64,000 nucleotides of DNA from Streptomyces lydicus (GCF_001729485.1 NZ_CP017157.1:3472001-3536000); one strand, 5' to 3'. Shown: positions 8,055 through 16,664, counted from the first letter of the stretch. Notes: a model not told the origin generated them from the letters alone. Made by a program: numbers and translations.

Positions 8055-8924
8055 ATGGCGATCGTGTTGGGCAAGCCGGGAGTTGACGGGCTGAGCGAGG
8101 CGGTGGGCGTACTGCGGGAGTGGCAGTACGACGGGGCGCCGATGCAGCTGCATCCGGGGGACCTGGGCTGGTTCTGGCGGTCGGGTGCGGAGGCGACCGC
8201 CGCGGCGGTCAGGACGTGGCGCCGGGACGGACGGATTCTCGCCGTCGGGCTGCTGGACGGCCCCGGGCTGTTGCGGCTGACGATCGCGCCGGACGCCCAG
8301 CGGGAGGAGGAGTTGGCGCGGCAGGTGGTTGCCGACGTGACCCGGCCGGAGCGCGGCGTGCTGCCCGGGGGAAGGGTGAACATCGAGGCGCCGATGGGTG
8401 CGCTCGTCCAGGATCTGCTGTCCGAGGCCGGCTGGAAGACCGACGAGCCGTGGACGCCGCTGCGCCACGGCCTCGCGGAGCCGTTGGCGGACCCGGGCGT
8501 GCGGATCGAGGTGGTCGGGCCGCAGCGGGCGCACGTGTTCGTCGCCGTGCACCGGGCGGCGTTCGAGGGGTCGAGGTTCACGGCCGAGCGCTGGCACGCG
8601 ATGGCGGCCGGACTGCCGTACGCCGATGCCCGGAGTCTGGTGGCGTACGACGACCGGGGCGACGCGGTGGCGGCGGTGACGGTGTGGTCGGCCGGCCCGG
8701 GCAGGCCCGGGTTGCTCGAACCGATGGGCGTGCACCGGGAACACCGCCGGCACGGCTACGGCGAGGCGATCACCCGCGCCGCGGCGGCCGCACTCCGGGA
8801 CCTGGGCTCGTCGAGCGCGCTCGTCTGCACCCCGAGCTCCAACGCCGCCGCCGTCGCCACCTACCGGTCGGCCGGCTTCCGACCACGCCCCGAGGTACGG
8901 GACCGGTACCGGGACGCGTCGTAA
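8055..8924 (+). CDS. GNAT-family N-acetyltransferase (two-domain)
   Basis: The 289-residue protein carries a C-terminal GNAT domain. It shows a beta-bulge region VHREHRRHGYGEAI that corresponds to the acetyl-CoA pyrophosphate loop (R/Q-x-x-G-x-G/A), then a terminal strand with SNAAAVATYRSAGF. The N-terminal half looks like a degenerate second GNAT domain. These enzymes move acetyl from acetyl-CoA to an amine; the acceptor is not predictable. The ATG at 8055 was chosen over an in-frame GTG at 8043; neither has a strong ribosome site. It is the first of three GNAT genes in 2.2 kb. Confidence 0.8.
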   Translation: MAIVLGKPGVDGLSEAVGVLREWQYDGAPMQLHPGDLGWFWRSGAEATAAAVRTWRRDGRILAVGLLDGPGLLRLTIAPDAQREEELARQVVADVTRPERGVLPGGRVNIEAPMGALVQDLLSEAGWKTDEPWTPLRHGLAEPLADPGVRIEVVGPQRAHVFVAVHRAAFEGSRFTAERWHAMAAGLPYADARSLVAYDDRGDAVAAVTVWSAGPGRPGLLEPMGVHREHRRHGYGEAITRAAAAALRDLGSSSALVCTPSSNAAAVATYRSAGFRPRPEVRDRYRDAS

Positions 8925-8966
8925 AACCGTTGGACACGTCCTGGACGCGCCACGACGATTCCCGCT

Positions 8967-9515
8967 GTGACAGACAGAGCCGAGTGCCGGACCCCGGACT
9001 CAACGAGCGGGAAGTCCGTGCGATTCGTTGAGTTGTCGAGCAAGACCATGATCGCCTTGCTGCAGGACGACCTGGCGCGAGCCAGTGCCGAAGCAGGTGT
9101 CGCTCTCAGCGAGTACTTCGTCACCGACACGGCAAAGTGGGTGTGGCGGTATCGGCTCGATCAGCTGACCTCGGACCCCGGTTGCGCGGGTTGGCTCACG
9201 CAGGCCGTGGTGGCCGAGCCGGAAGGTGCCGTCGTGGGGTACGCCGGGTTCCATGGACCGCCGGACGAGGTGGGCATGGTGGAACTCGGTTACTCGGTGG
9301 TCCCCGTCCACCGTCGTCAGGGCTACGCCAGAGCGATGCTGGCCGCATTGGTGCAGCGAGCCGTTGCCGAAGCCCGCGTCAGGACCGTGCGGGTGACGAT
9401 CAGTCCTGACAACACGGCTTCCCTGGCCACGATTTCCGGATGTGGCTTCGTCGAGGTCGGAGAACAATGGGACGAGGAAGACGGCCTCGAACTCATCTTT
9501 GAAATGCCTGTCTGA
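8967..9515 (+). CDS. GNAT-family N-acetyltransferase (RimJ/RimL-like)
   Basis: The 182-residue GNAT protein has the acetyl-CoA loop VVPVHRRQGYARAM and the late strand SPDNTASLATISGCGF typical of RimJ/RimL-type enzymes. The GTG at 8967 is used here; a second GTG at 9018 would give a form closer to the usual length and cannot be ruled out. Its 5' half is less GC-rich than its neighbours, with codons such as TTG, GTT and TCG, hinting at a different origin. The substrate is unknown; an N-terminal amine of a protein or a small aminated compound is possible. Confidence 0.8.
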   Translation: MTDRAECRTPDSTSGKSVRFVELSSKTMIALLQDDLARASAEAGVALSEYFVTDTAKWVWRYRLDQLTSDPGCAGWLTQAVVAEPEGAVVGYAGFHGPPDEVGMVELGYSVVPVHRRQGYARAMLAALVQRAVAEARVRTVRVTISPDNTASLATISGCGFVEVGEQWDEEDGLELIFEMPV

Positions 9516-9667
9516 CCGGGGGCGAGGGTCCGGACCCGCAGAGCGCGGTCCACTCCTACGCCGCGAACAGAAATTGCAGAAACCACTCTGCCGGGCACGG
9601 GCCGACGAGCCCCGTCGGTGGCGGAAACCGGTGGAGGCTCGGCGTACCACCTGGGTAAGGTCGGGCG

Positions 9668-10216
9668 GTGCCCGAGCTGAAGCGGCTGCATGCCGACCAT
9701 GCCCCGGCGGTCCTGGCCTTCGAATTGGCGAACCGCGCCTACTTCGCTGCCTCGGTCCCCGACCGCGGCGACGAGTTCTTCGCCCGGTTCGCCGACCGGT
9801 ACCACGCCTTGCTGGCTGAGCAGGAGGCCGGCATCTGTGCCTTCTACCTGCTCGTGGCCGCGGACGGCTCGGTACTCGGCCGGTTCAATCTGGTCGACAT
9901 CGAGGACCGTGCTGCGCACCTCGGCTACCGGGTGGCGCAGCACGTCACCGGCCGCGGCGTGGCGACCGCGAGCGTCCGGGAGCTGTGTCGGCTGGCGGCG
10001 GCCCGGCACGGGCTGCGCACACTGCGGGCGGCCGCCGCCCGCCGGAACGCCGCGTCCCGGAAGGTGCTGACCAAAGCCGGGTTCGTCCCCGTCGGGCCCG
10101 CCGAACCGGCCGACCTCGGCGGTGAGCCGGGCACCTGGTATCAGCGCGACCTGGTGCTCCAACCGTCCGGTGCGCCCTTGCCGGGGGCCGGCCGAGGGCC
10201 GGCGACGGCCATCTGA
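9668..10216 (+). CDS. GNAT-family N-acetyltransferase (RimJ/RimL-like)
   Basis: The 182-residue protein matches ribosomal-protein-alanine acetyltransferase types: FAxSVPDRGDEFF near the N-terminus, the acetyl-CoA loop YRVAQHVTGRGVATASV, and RRNAASRKVLTKAGF near the end. It starts with GTG at 9668 behind AAGGTCGG. It converges with a uracil-DNA glycosylase gene; the gap contains a CTGCGGCCGCAG palindrome at 10297-10308. It is not clearly in an operon with the GNAT gene upstream, because 152 bp of non-coding DNA lie between them. Confidence 0.82.
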   Translation: MPELKRLHADHAPAVLAFELANRAYFAASVPDRGDEFFARFADRYHALLAEQEAGICAFYLLVAADGSVLGRFNLVDIEDRAAHLGYRVAQHVTGRGVATASVRELCRLAAARHGLRTLRAAAARRNAASRKVLTKAGFVPVGPAEPADLGGEPGTWYQRDLVLQPSGAPLPGAGRGPATAI

Positions 10217-10310
10217 GCATCGGTGCGTGAGGACTGACGTTCCCGCGTCCCGGGCAGCCGGCGACCGGGACCACGGAGGCGACCCGAGAGCGCGATCTGC
10301 GGCCGCAGTA

Positions 10311-11096
10311 CTAGTCGCCGCTCCCCAGCCCCGCGCTTCGGGCGGCCCGGGTGAGCAGGTCGACGAGCATGTCGAAGGTGAGGCGGCCGGTGAAGGTGTT
10401 GCGCTGGCTGGGGTGGTAGCTGCCCAGGACGTGCAGTTGGCGCCGCCGGCCGGTGGCGGGCAGGGTCAGTTCGGCGCCGTGGCCGAAGGCGGGACGGGGC
10501 CGGGGGAGGGGCCACCCGGCGTCGCCGAGGACGGGCAGCGCCGCCTGCCAGCCGACGGCGCCCAGCGCCACCACCGTGCGCAGGCTCGGCGCGAGGAACT
10601 CCAGCTCGGCCGCCAACCAGGGGCGGCAGGTGCGGCGTTCGGCGGGTGTCGGCTTGTTGTCCGGCGGGGCGCAGTGCACCGGTGCGGTGACCCGCACGCC
10701 GTACAGCTCCAGCCCGTCGCCCCGGTGCGTCGCGGTCGGCTGCGAGGCGAGACCCACCGCGTGCAGCGCGGCGAACAGGAAGTCACCCGAGGCGTCGCCG
10801 GTGAACATCCGCCCGGTGCGGTTGCCGCCGTGCGCGGCAGGTGCCAGACCGACGACGGCCAGCGCCGCGTCCGGCGGGCCGAACCCCGGCACCGGCCGTG
10901 CCCAGTACTCCCAGTCCCGGAACGCCGCGCGCGGCTGCGCGGCGACCTGCTCGCGCCACGCCACCAGCCGGGGGCAGGCCCGGCAGCGCACCACCCGCGC
11001 GTCCAGTTCCGCCAGGTCGGCGCAGCGGGCCGCCTGACGGGCCGGGAAGGCGGGGTCCGCACTGTCCGGCGGTCCGGCCGGGTCCGTCTCGTCCAT
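10311..11096 (-). CDS. udgB: Family 5 uracil-DNA glycosylase (UdgB)
   Basis: The 261-residue protein has the UdgB signatures: motif 1 GLAPAAHGGNRTGR (residues 83-96) and a C-terminal HPSQRNTFTGRLT. Four cysteines (C38, C41, C142, C157) match the 4Fe-4S ligands of iron-sulfur uracil glycosylases. Family 5 enzymes remove uracil, hypoxanthine and related bases from double-stranded DNA. High-GC organisms, whose cytosines deaminate often, commonly keep several uracil glycosylases. The gene is a single unit converging on the acetyltransferase gene and divergent from a VOC protein gene. Confidence 0.9.
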   Translation of the reverse strand: MDETDPAGPPDSADPAFPARQAARCADLAELDARVVRCRACPRLVAWREQVAAQPRAAFRDWEYWARPVPGFGPPDAALAVVGLAPAAHGGNRTGRMFTGDASGDFLFAALHAVGLASQPTATHRGDGLELYGVRVTAPVHCAPPDNKPTPAERRTCRPWLAAELEFLAPSLRTVVALGAVGWQAALPVLGDAGWPLPRPRPAFGHGAELTLPATGRRRQLHVLGSYHPSQRNTFTGRLTFDMLVDLLTRAARSAGLGSGD

Positions 11097-11270
11097 ACGG
11101 CCACGCTAGACGAGAGGTTCCGCCGGGTGCGGGCACGTCCGGCGACACGGAGCGCGCATCCGGGAACGCGTCAGGGATGTGGCTGCGGTCGGCGACCTGA
11201 GGCGCACCGCCGGCAGCACGGCACCACCCGACCGGGTGCGGGCGGCGGCTCCGATGTCGGTGCCGGCGGC

Positions 11271-11276
11271 TATAAG
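11271..11276 (+). promoter_or_regulatory. Candidate -10 element of a leaderless transcript
   Basis: TATAAG stands 8 nt before the ATG of the VOC gene, in an otherwise very GC-rich spacer. That spacing would place the transcription start at or next to the ATG. No clear -35 hexamer is visible and there is no ribosome site before the ATG, which fits a leaderless mRNA. Confidence 0.4.
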
Positions 11277-11284
11277 TGGGGACC

Positions 11285-11749
11285 ATGACCGCAACCCCAC
11301 TGCACTGGAAGCTCGTTGTCGACGCCCACGACCCGCACGCCCAGGCCGACTTCTGGGCGGCGGCGCTCGGCTACGAGGTCGAGGACCACAGCGTCCTCAT
11401 CGGTAAGCTCCTCGGCCTCGGCGCCGTCCCGCCCGAACTCACCGTCGGCCGTCACGACCGGCGCGCCTGGCGGGACGCGGCGGCGGTACGCCATCCCGAC
11501 GACCCGTACGACGCGGAGAGCGGCACGGGACTGGGGCGTCGGCTGCTGTTCAACCGCGTACCGCAGGCCGAGAAGAAGACGGCGAAGAACCGCCTGCACA
11601 TCGACCTGCACGGCCGCGCCGGCGAGCTGGACACCGAAGTCGAGCGGCTCCGCGCCCTCGGCGCCCGGGTGGTGGACCACGTCAAGGAACCGTCCGGCGA
11701 GTGGGTGGTCATGACGGATCCGGAGGGCAACGAGTTCTGCGTGCACTAG
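11285..11749 (+). CDS. VOC superfamily (glyoxalase/bleomycin-resistance-like) protein
   Basis: The 154-residue protein has paired beta-alpha-beta-beta-beta modules of the VOC fold: WKLVVDAHDPHAQADFWAAALGYEV at the start and a C-terminal LHIDLHGRAGELDTEVERLRALGA followed by VMTDPEGNEFCVH. VOC proteins use divalent metals for isomerase, dioxygenase or drug-binding roles; the exact reaction cannot be read here. The stop TAG interlocks with that of the opposite PNPOx-like gene through a shared CTAG. The start was placed at the ATG because of the -10-like TATAAG 8 nt upstream; an in-frame GTG at 11276 is the alternative. Confidence 0.78.
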   Translation: MTATPLHWKLVVDAHDPHAQADFWAAALGYEVEDHSVLIGKLLGLGAVPPELTVGRHDRRAWRDAAAVRHPDDPYDAESGTGLGRRLLFNRVPQAEKKTAKNRLHIDLHGRAGELDTEVERLRALGARVVDHVKEPSGEWVVMTDPEGNEFCVH

Positions 11750-12522
11750 GGCGCGGGCGTCGCGCACGGACCACTTGGGTCCGGCCCCGCTGTGTGGGAG
11801 GGGGCCGGGCTCCCCCCGGACGTGCCCTGGTCTGCCGTGGCAGTCGGACGGGCGGTGAGATGGGGTGGGGGCTCGATGCCTGTGGGGAGGCGCGGGTCGG
11901 GTCGGAGGGGGCCCCAGGAGGTGTGCAGGGGGAGTTCGCCGGCCCAGAGGCCCAGCGCGGCGTCGGGCCCGTCGCCGTCGTCCGGCGGGCCGGTGCGCAC
12001 CTTGACCGACGCCTCGTCGAGGGACAGGGCCAGCAGCGCGGTGGCGGCGAGCTCCTTGCGGCTCGGGGGGCGGGCGTAGTCCCACTGGCCCGGGGCGGCC
12101 TGTTCGGTCAGGCAGCGCAGTCCGGCCAGCTTCTCGTCCGGGTCGGTGACCGGCCGGGGCGTGCCGAACACCATCGCGCTGCGGTAGTTGACGCCGTGCT
12201 CGAACACGGAGCGGGCGAGGACCAGCCCGTCGACGTGGGTGACGGTGACGCAGACGGGCGCGCCGGGCGAGGCGGCCAGGCTTCGGCTGGCGACCGACCC
12301 GTGGAAGTAGAGCGTGTCGCCGTCCGCGCCGTAGACCGTGGGGACGACGAGCGGGGTGCCGTCCACGGTCACGCCGAGGTGGCAGACGAAGCCGGCGGCC
12401 AGTACGGCGTCGAGGGCGTCGCGGTCGAGACGGCCCTGTTCGCGCAGTCGGCGATGGCGGGTGCGGTCGGTCTGCGGCAGCCGCCGAGGGTGGGCGGGGT
12501 GCACGTTTTCTGCTGATTCCAT
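11746..12522 (-). CDS. Pyridoxamine 5'-phosphate oxidase-related FMN-binding protein
   Basis: A split-barrel domain begins near LDAVLAAGFVCHLGVTVDGTPLVVPTVYG and continues through SVASRSLAASPGAPVCVTVTHVDGLVLARS and NYRSAMVFGTPRPVTD. This pattern is found in PNPOx-like, flavin- or F420-dependent reductases of about 200 residues. Beyond residue 215 the C-terminus is proline-rich and low in complexity, perhaps a run-on to the next available stop. The ATG at 12522 is chosen because a promoter-like pair ends just before it, suggesting a leaderless mRNA; an in-frame ATG at 12561 would add 13 residues. The physiological substrate is unknown. Confidence 0.78.
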   Translation of the reverse strand: MESAENVHPAHPRRLPQTDRTRHRRLREQGRLDRDALDAVLAAGFVCHLGVTVDGTPLVVPTVYGADGDTLYFHGSVASRSLAASPGAPVCVTVTHVDGLVLARSVFEHGVNYRSAMVFGTPRPVTDPDEKLAGLRCLTEQAAPGQWDYARPPSRKELAATALLALSLDEASVKVRTGPPDDGDGPDAALGLWAGELPLHTSWGPLRPDPRLPTGIEPPPHLTARPTATADQGTSGGSPAPSHTAGPDPSGPCATPAP

Positions 12523-12832
12523 GAGCGATTGTTCTACCGTGCGGCGAAATTCGTTGTCCATGGGGTTTGTTGCGACGAATTCGGTTGGGTGGGGTGTCGC
12601 CTGGGGGGCGGTGAGTTGTGCGTCCGGGACGTGGAGGCCCTGCCCCTGGGCCGCCATCGGCACTCCCGCTCAAGCCCAACGGCGCGACCGACCGGGCTGC
12701 CCTCGGCGAGCTGCTCGGGGGGCCCGGCCGCCCGTCCTGACGCGTACGCCGCGCCGCGCGTCCGGCCGTCGGAGCCGCCGCGCCGGATCAACTCCCCTTC
12801 TCAGAAACAGTGTTGTGTGACATATTACTGAG
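12523..12832. other. 310-bp divergent intergenic region
   Basis: This gap separates the PNPOx-like gene (minus) from the hydroxyproline operon (plus). It holds a candidate minus-strand promoter: TGGACA at 12555-12560, an 18-nt spacer and TAGAAC at 12531-12536. At its other end it holds the operator-like site described at 12812-12828. The middle (about 12600-12790) is GC-rich with no gene or strong hairpin that I can support. Confidence 0.5.
12812..12828 (+). promoter_or_regulatory. Candidate GntR operator before the hydroxyproline operon
   Basis: GTTGTGTGACATATTAC follows the pattern GTW-N3-TGACA-N3-TAC and lies only 4 bp before the GTG start of the first dehydrogenase subunit. A repressor here would block transcription or the first codon of a nearly leaderless mRNA. 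It shares GTGACAT--TAC with a site before the gntR gene at 17706-17722 (12 of 17 identical). The site lies in a local A/T-rich island. Confidence 0.5.
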
Positions 12833-14002
12833 GTGCCCACGAGATACGGTCACCACCTGGACACCTCCGATGTCGTCATCGTCGGGGCCGGTGCGGTCGG
12901 CGCCGCCTGCGCCTACTACGCCGCCCGGTCCGGCCTCTCCGTCACCGTCGTCGACCGTGGCGCGGTCGCGGGCGGCACCACCGGCGCCGGCGAGGGAAAC
13001 CTGCTCGTCTCCGACAAGGAGCCGGGCCCGGAACTCGACCTCGCGCTGCTCTCCGCCCGGCTGTGGCGCGAACTCGCCGACGCCCTTCCGCCGGAGATCG
13101 AGTACGAGACCAAGGGCGGGCTGGTCGTCGCCGGCGACGAGCCGGGCCTGGCCGCCCTGCGCACGCTCAGCGGGGCGCAGGCCGCGGCGGGCGTGGCGAG
13201 CAGCTACCTCCCGGCCGGCCGGCTGCAGGACGCCGAGCCCCATCTCGCGCCCGGCCTCGCCGGCGGCGTCCTCTACCCGCAGGACGCACAGGTCCAACCC
13301 GCCCTGGCCGCCGCGCACCTGCTGCGCGTCTCAGGCGCCCGGCTCCACCTGGGCGCCGAGGTCACCGCCGTCCTCCGGGGCCCCGGCGGAGCGGTCCGCG
13401 GCGTCCGCACCCCGCGCGGCGACCTCCTCGCGCCCGCCGTCGTCAACGCCACCGGCACCTGGGCCGGCGACCTCGCCGGGCTCGCCGGGGTGACCGTCCC
13501 GGTACTGCCGCGCCGCGGATACGTCCTGGTCACCGAGCCGTTGCCGCGCATCGTCCGGCGCAAGGTGTACGCCGCCGACTACGTCGCCGACGTGGCCAGC
13601 GACTCGGCCGCACTGCAGACCTCCGCCGTCGTCGAGGGCACCCCGGCCGGCCCGGTGCTCATCGGTGCCAGCCGCGAACGCGTCGGCTTCGACCGCACAC
13701 TCTCGGTCGAGGTGATCCGCCGGCTCGCCGCCCGGGCCGCGGCCCTCTTCCCCGTGCTGGCCGGGGTCCGGGTGATGCGTGCCTACCAGGGCTTCCGCCC
13801 CTACCTCCCCGACCACCTCCCCGCCATCGGCCCCGACCCGCGCGCCCCCGGCCTGCTGCACGCCTGCGGCCACGAGGGCGCCGGCATCGGCCTCGCCCCC
13901 GCGACCGGCCGGCTGATCGCCGCCGCGCTGACCGCGACCCCCGCACCCCTGGACACCGCGCCCTTCCGGCCGGACCGCTTCGTGGAGAGGAGCCCGGCAT
14001 GA
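12833..14002 (+). CDS. D-hydroxyproline dehydrogenase, FAD-dependent amine oxidoreductase subunit (DAO family)
   Basis: The 389-residue DadA/sarcosine-oxidase-like flavoprotein has an N-terminal GAGAVGAACAYYAA dinucleotide fold (GxGxxG at 18-23) and a C-terminal HACGHEGAGIGLAPATGRLIA FAD segment. It pairs with two overlapping downstream subunits, a small 2Fe-2S protein and a second flavoprotein, as in the heteromeric D-hydroxyproline dehydrogenase of Pseudomonas (LhpBEF). That enzyme oxidises cis-4-hydroxy-D-proline to 1-pyrroline-4-hydroxy-2-carboxylate. The GTG start lies 4 bp after an operator-like site and lacks a ribosome site. Sarcosine or D-proline oxidation would be the alternative, but the epimerase and deaminase downstream favour hydroxyproline. 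Confidence 0.85.
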   Translation: MPTRYGHHLDTSDVVIVGAGAVGAACAYYAARSGLSVTVVDRGAVAGGTTGAGEGNLLVSDKEPGPELDLALLSARLWRELADALPPEIEYETKGGLVVAGDEPGLAALRTLSGAQAAAGVASSYLPAGRLQDAEPHLAPGLAGGVLYPQDAQVQPALAAAHLLRVSGARLHLGAEVTAVLRGPGGAVRGVRTPRGDLLAPAVVNATGTWAGDLAGLAGVTVPVLPRRGYVLVTEPLPRIVRRKVYAADYVADVASDSAALQTSAVVEGTPAGPVLIGASRERVGFDRTLSVEVIRRLAARAAALFPVLAGVRVMRAYQGFRPYLPDHLPAIGPDPRAPGLLHACGHEGAGIGLAPATGRLIAAALTATPAPLDTAPFRPDRFVERSPA

Positions 14003-14325
14003 GCCGCCGCCGTCGCCGAACCCCCGCCGCCCTCGTACGCGCCCGTCCGGAACCGGCGTTCGAGATCAGCCTGGACGGCAGACCCCTGCCCGCACTGCCC
14101 GGCCAGAGCCTCGCGGCCGCGCTCTGGGCGGCCGGCGTGCTCTCCTGGCGGCGCACCCGCGGCAGCGGGCGGCCGCGCGGCGCCTTCTGCGGCATCGGCT
14201 CCTGCCACGACTGCCTGGCCACCGTCAACGGCACCCCCAACCAACGGGCCTGCCTGGTCCCGGCCCGGCCGGGGGACGCCGTCACCACCCAGGAGGGACA
14301 CGGCCGTGCCGGCCTCGCCGTCTGA
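13999..14325 (+). CDS. D-hydroxyproline dehydrogenase, small 2Fe-2S subunit
   Basis: The 108-residue ferredoxin-fold protein (HcnA/SoxA-N type) has four cysteines, C64, C69, C72 and C85, in FCGIGSCHDC and a later RACL, suited to one [2Fe-2S] cluster. It begins EISLDGRPLPALPGQSLAAALW, the usual start of this subunit class. The ATG overlaps the stop of the first subunit (ATGA) and its end overlaps the next subunit by 20 nt, implying coupled translation in fixed ratio. The arginine-rich N-terminus before residue 20 is unusual. Confidence 0.84.
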   Translation: MSRRRRRTPAALVRARPEPAFEISLDGRPLPALPGQSLAAALWAAGVLSWRRTRGSGRPRGAFCGIGSCHDCLATVNGTPNQRACLVPARPGDAVTTQEGHGRAGLAV

Positions 14326-15718
14326 CCCCCGGGGCTCCGTCCACGACCTCGCCGTCATCGGGGCGGGGCCGGCCGGGCTCGCCGCCGCCGTCACCGCGGC
14401 CGACCTCGGACTGACCGTGGCCCTGCTCGACGCCGCACCCCGCCCCGGCGGCCAGTTCTACCGGCAGCCGGCACCCGGCCTCGGCGCCGCCCGCCCGCAG
14501 GCCCTGCACCACGCCTGGGGCGCCTTCACCCGCCGCGCGGCCCGCCTGGCGGCACACCGCGCCACCGGTCGGGTCCACCACCTCGCCGAGCACCACGTCT
14601 GGGCCGTCACCCGGGCCACCGCCGACCCGGAACACTGGGCCGTCCACGCGGTGACCGGACCCGACGGTGCGCACGGCCCCGCCCCGGAGCTGACCGCACG
14701 TCATGTGCTGCTCGCCACCGGGGCGTACGAGCGCCAGCTCCCCTTTCCCGGCTGGACGCTGCCCGGTGTCGTCGGTGCGGCCGGCGCGCAGGCGATGCTC
14801 AAGGCCGGTCTGGTGCTGCCGGGGCGGCGGATCGTGGTCGCGGGCAGCGGGCCGCTGCTGCTCGCCGTCGCCGGTTCGCTGGCCGCCGCCGGAGCGCGGG
14901 TCCCGGTCGTCGCCGAGGCGGGCGACTACCGGGCGTACGCCCGCAGTCCCCGCGCCCTGGCCGCCCAGCCCCGCAAGCTCGTCGAGGCGGCGGGCCACGC
15001 CGCCACCCTGGCCCGGCACGGCGTACGCCTGCGGACCCGGAGCGCGGTCACCGCCGTGCACGGCACCGACCGGGTCGAGGTCGTCACCCTGACCCGGCTC
15101 GACCGCGACTGGCGGCCGCTGCCCGGCACCGGCGTACGCATCCCGTGCGACGCCCTCGCGGTGGGCCACGGCCTGGTGCCGCAACTGGAGCCGGCCACCG
15201 GACTCGGCTGCGCCACCCGCCCCACGCCCGACGGCGGCCACGCCCTGGTCGTCGACGGGCGGCAGCGGACCACGGTCGCGGGGATCTGGGCGGCGGGGGA
15301 GACCTGCGGTGTCGCCGGCGCCGAACTCGCCTTCATCGAAGGCGAGTTGGCGGCCCGCTCGATCGCCGGCCGGGGTCCGGTTGCGGCGCTGCGGCGGCGC
15401 CGGGACCGGTTGCGCCGGTTCGCGCTGACCATGGCCGCCGTCCACGCGCCGCGCCCCGGCTGGTCCGACTGGCTGCGCACCGACACCGAGGTGTGCCGCT
15501 GCGAGGAGGTCACCGCCGGCCGCATCCAGGACGCCGTCACCGGCCTCGGCGCCCGCGACGGCCGCACCGTCAAACTCCTCACCCGCGCCGGCATGGGCTG
15601 GTGCCAGGGCCGGATGTGCGGCACCGCCGTGACACACCTCGCGGGGGACACCGACCCCGCGCCCACCCGCCGTCCCCTGGCCTGCCCGGTCTTCCTCGAC
15701 CACCTCACCGACGGCTGA
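14306..15718 (+). CDS. D-hydroxyproline dehydrogenase, pyridine-nucleotide-disulfide-type FAD subunit with BFD-like domain
   Basis: The 470-residue protein has GAGPAGLAAAVTAADLGL near residue 20 and an NAD-like GSGPLLLAVAGSLAAAGA motif in the middle. A C-terminal bacterioferredoxin-like iron-sulfur domain has cysteines C397, C399, C433 and C438 (CRCEE and CQGRMCG). This architecture is the alpha subunit of heteromeric opine, sarcosine and hydroxyproline dehydrogenases. It probably passes electrons from the amine-oxidising subunit through the iron-sulfur centres to the respiratory chain. The GTG start lies inside the previous gene, consistent with subunit coupling. Confidence 0.86.
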   Translation: MPASPSDPRGSVHDLAVIGAGPAGLAAAVTAADLGLTVALLDAAPRPGGQFYRQPAPGLGAARPQALHHAWGAFTRRAARLAAHRATGRVHHLAEHHVWAVTRATADPEHWAVHAVTGPDGAHGPAPELTARHVLLATGAYERQLPFPGWTLPGVVGAAGAQAMLKAGLVLPGRRIVVAGSGPLLLAVAGSLAAAGARVPVVAEAGDYRAYARSPRALAAQPRKLVEAAGHAATLARHGVRLRTRSAVTAVHGTDRVEVVTLTRLDRDWRPLPGTGVRIPCDALAVGHGLVPQLEPATGLGCATRPTPDGGHALVVDGRQRTTVAGIWAAGETCGVAGAELAFIEGELAARSIAGRGPVAALRRRRDRLRRFALTMAAVHAPRPGWSDWLRTDTEVCRCEEVTAGRIQDAVTGLGARDGRTVKLLTRAGMGWCQGRMCGTAVTHLAGDTDPAPTRRPLACPVFLDHLTDG

Positions 15719-15751
15719 GACACCTTCGTCCGCACCCCAAGGAGACTCCGC

Positions 15752-16651
15752 ATGACCACCCGCACCCGCCCCTGGCACGGCATCATGGTCGCCACCACCC
15801 TGCCCCTGCGCGACGACCTCTCCGTCGACCACGACGCCTACGCGGCCCAGGTCGCCCGGCTGCTCGCGGCCGGCTGCGACGGCGTGGTGCCCAACGGGTC
15901 GCTCGGCGAGTACCAGACCCTCACCGAGGACGAACGCATCCGGGTCGTGCAGACGGCCGTGGCGGCCGCGGGCGGCGACGGCGACCGGGTGATGCCGGGC
16001 GTCTCGGCCTACGGCAGCGCCGAGTCGCGCCGCTGGGCCGAGCGGGCCGCCGAGGCCGGCGCCGGCTCCGTCCTGCTGCTGCCGCCCAACGGCTACCGTG
16101 CCGGCCCGGCCGCGGTCCGCGCCCACTTCGCCGAGGTCGCCGCGGCCGGCGTCCCGGTCGTCGCCTACAACAACCCCTTCGACACCAAGGTCGACCTCAC
16201 CCCGCAGCTGCTCGGCGCGCTGCACGCCGACGGCAGCATCGTGGCCGTCAAGGAGTTCAGCGGCGACGTCCGCAGGGCGTACGAGATCGCCGAAGTCGCC
16301 CCGGACCTGGACCTGTTGATCGGGGCGGACGACGTGCTGCTGGAACTCGCCCTCGCCGGGGCGGTCGGCTGGATCGCCGGCTACCCCAACGCGCTGCCCG
16401 CCTCCTGCGCCGCCCTCTACCGCGCCGCGACCGCCCACGACCTCGACACCGCGCTGCCCCTGTACCGCGCCCTGCACCCGCTGCTGCGCTGGGACTCCAA
16501 GCCCGGCTTCGTGCAGGCGATCAAGTTCTCCATGGACCTCGCCGGACACCACGGCGGCCCCACCCGGCCGCCCCGCCTCCCGCTCGCGGACGAGGAGTTG
16601 GGCGTGCTCCGCGCCGCCACCGAGAAGCTGCTCGCCGACGGCCACCACTGA
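15752..16651 (+). CDS. DapA-family deaminase/dehydratase, likely 1-pyrroline-4-hydroxy-2-carboxylate deaminase
   Basis: The 299-residue dihydrodipicolinate synthase-fold protein has its Schiff-base lysine at K167 (AVKEFSGD) and the supporting tyrosine at Y139 (VAYNNPFDTK). It opens with GIMVATTLPLRDD in place of the DapA-type substrate loop. In hydroxyproline catabolism a DapA-fold enzyme converts 1-pyrroline-4-hydroxy-2-carboxylate to alpha-ketoglutarate semialdehyde and ammonia. An AAGGAGA ribosome site lies 6 nt before the ATG, 33 bp after the last dehydrogenase subunit. Sugar-acid aldolases share the fold, but the operon supports the deaminase role. Confidence 0.85.
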   Translation: MTTRTRPWHGIMVATTLPLRDDLSVDHDAYAAQVARLLAAGCDGVVPNGSLGEYQTLTEDERIRVVQTAVAAAGGDGDRVMPGVSAYGSAESRRWAERAAEAGAGSVLLLPPNGYRAGPAAVRAHFAEVAAAGVPVVAYNNPFDTKVDLTPQLLGALHADGSIVAVKEFSGDVRRAYEIAEVAPDLDLLIGADDVLLELALAGAVGWIAGYPNALPASCAALYRAATAHDLDTALPLYRALHPLLRWDSKPGFVQAIKFSMDLAGHHGGPTRPPRLPLADEELGVLRAATEKLLADGHH

Positions 16652-16664
16652 GAGGAGCAGCCCC

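Noticed and set aside
10297..10308. CTGCGGCCGCAG palindrome as a terminator
   Set aside because: A 12-bp palindrome without a loop is common in such GC-rich DNA and would not form a good hairpin.
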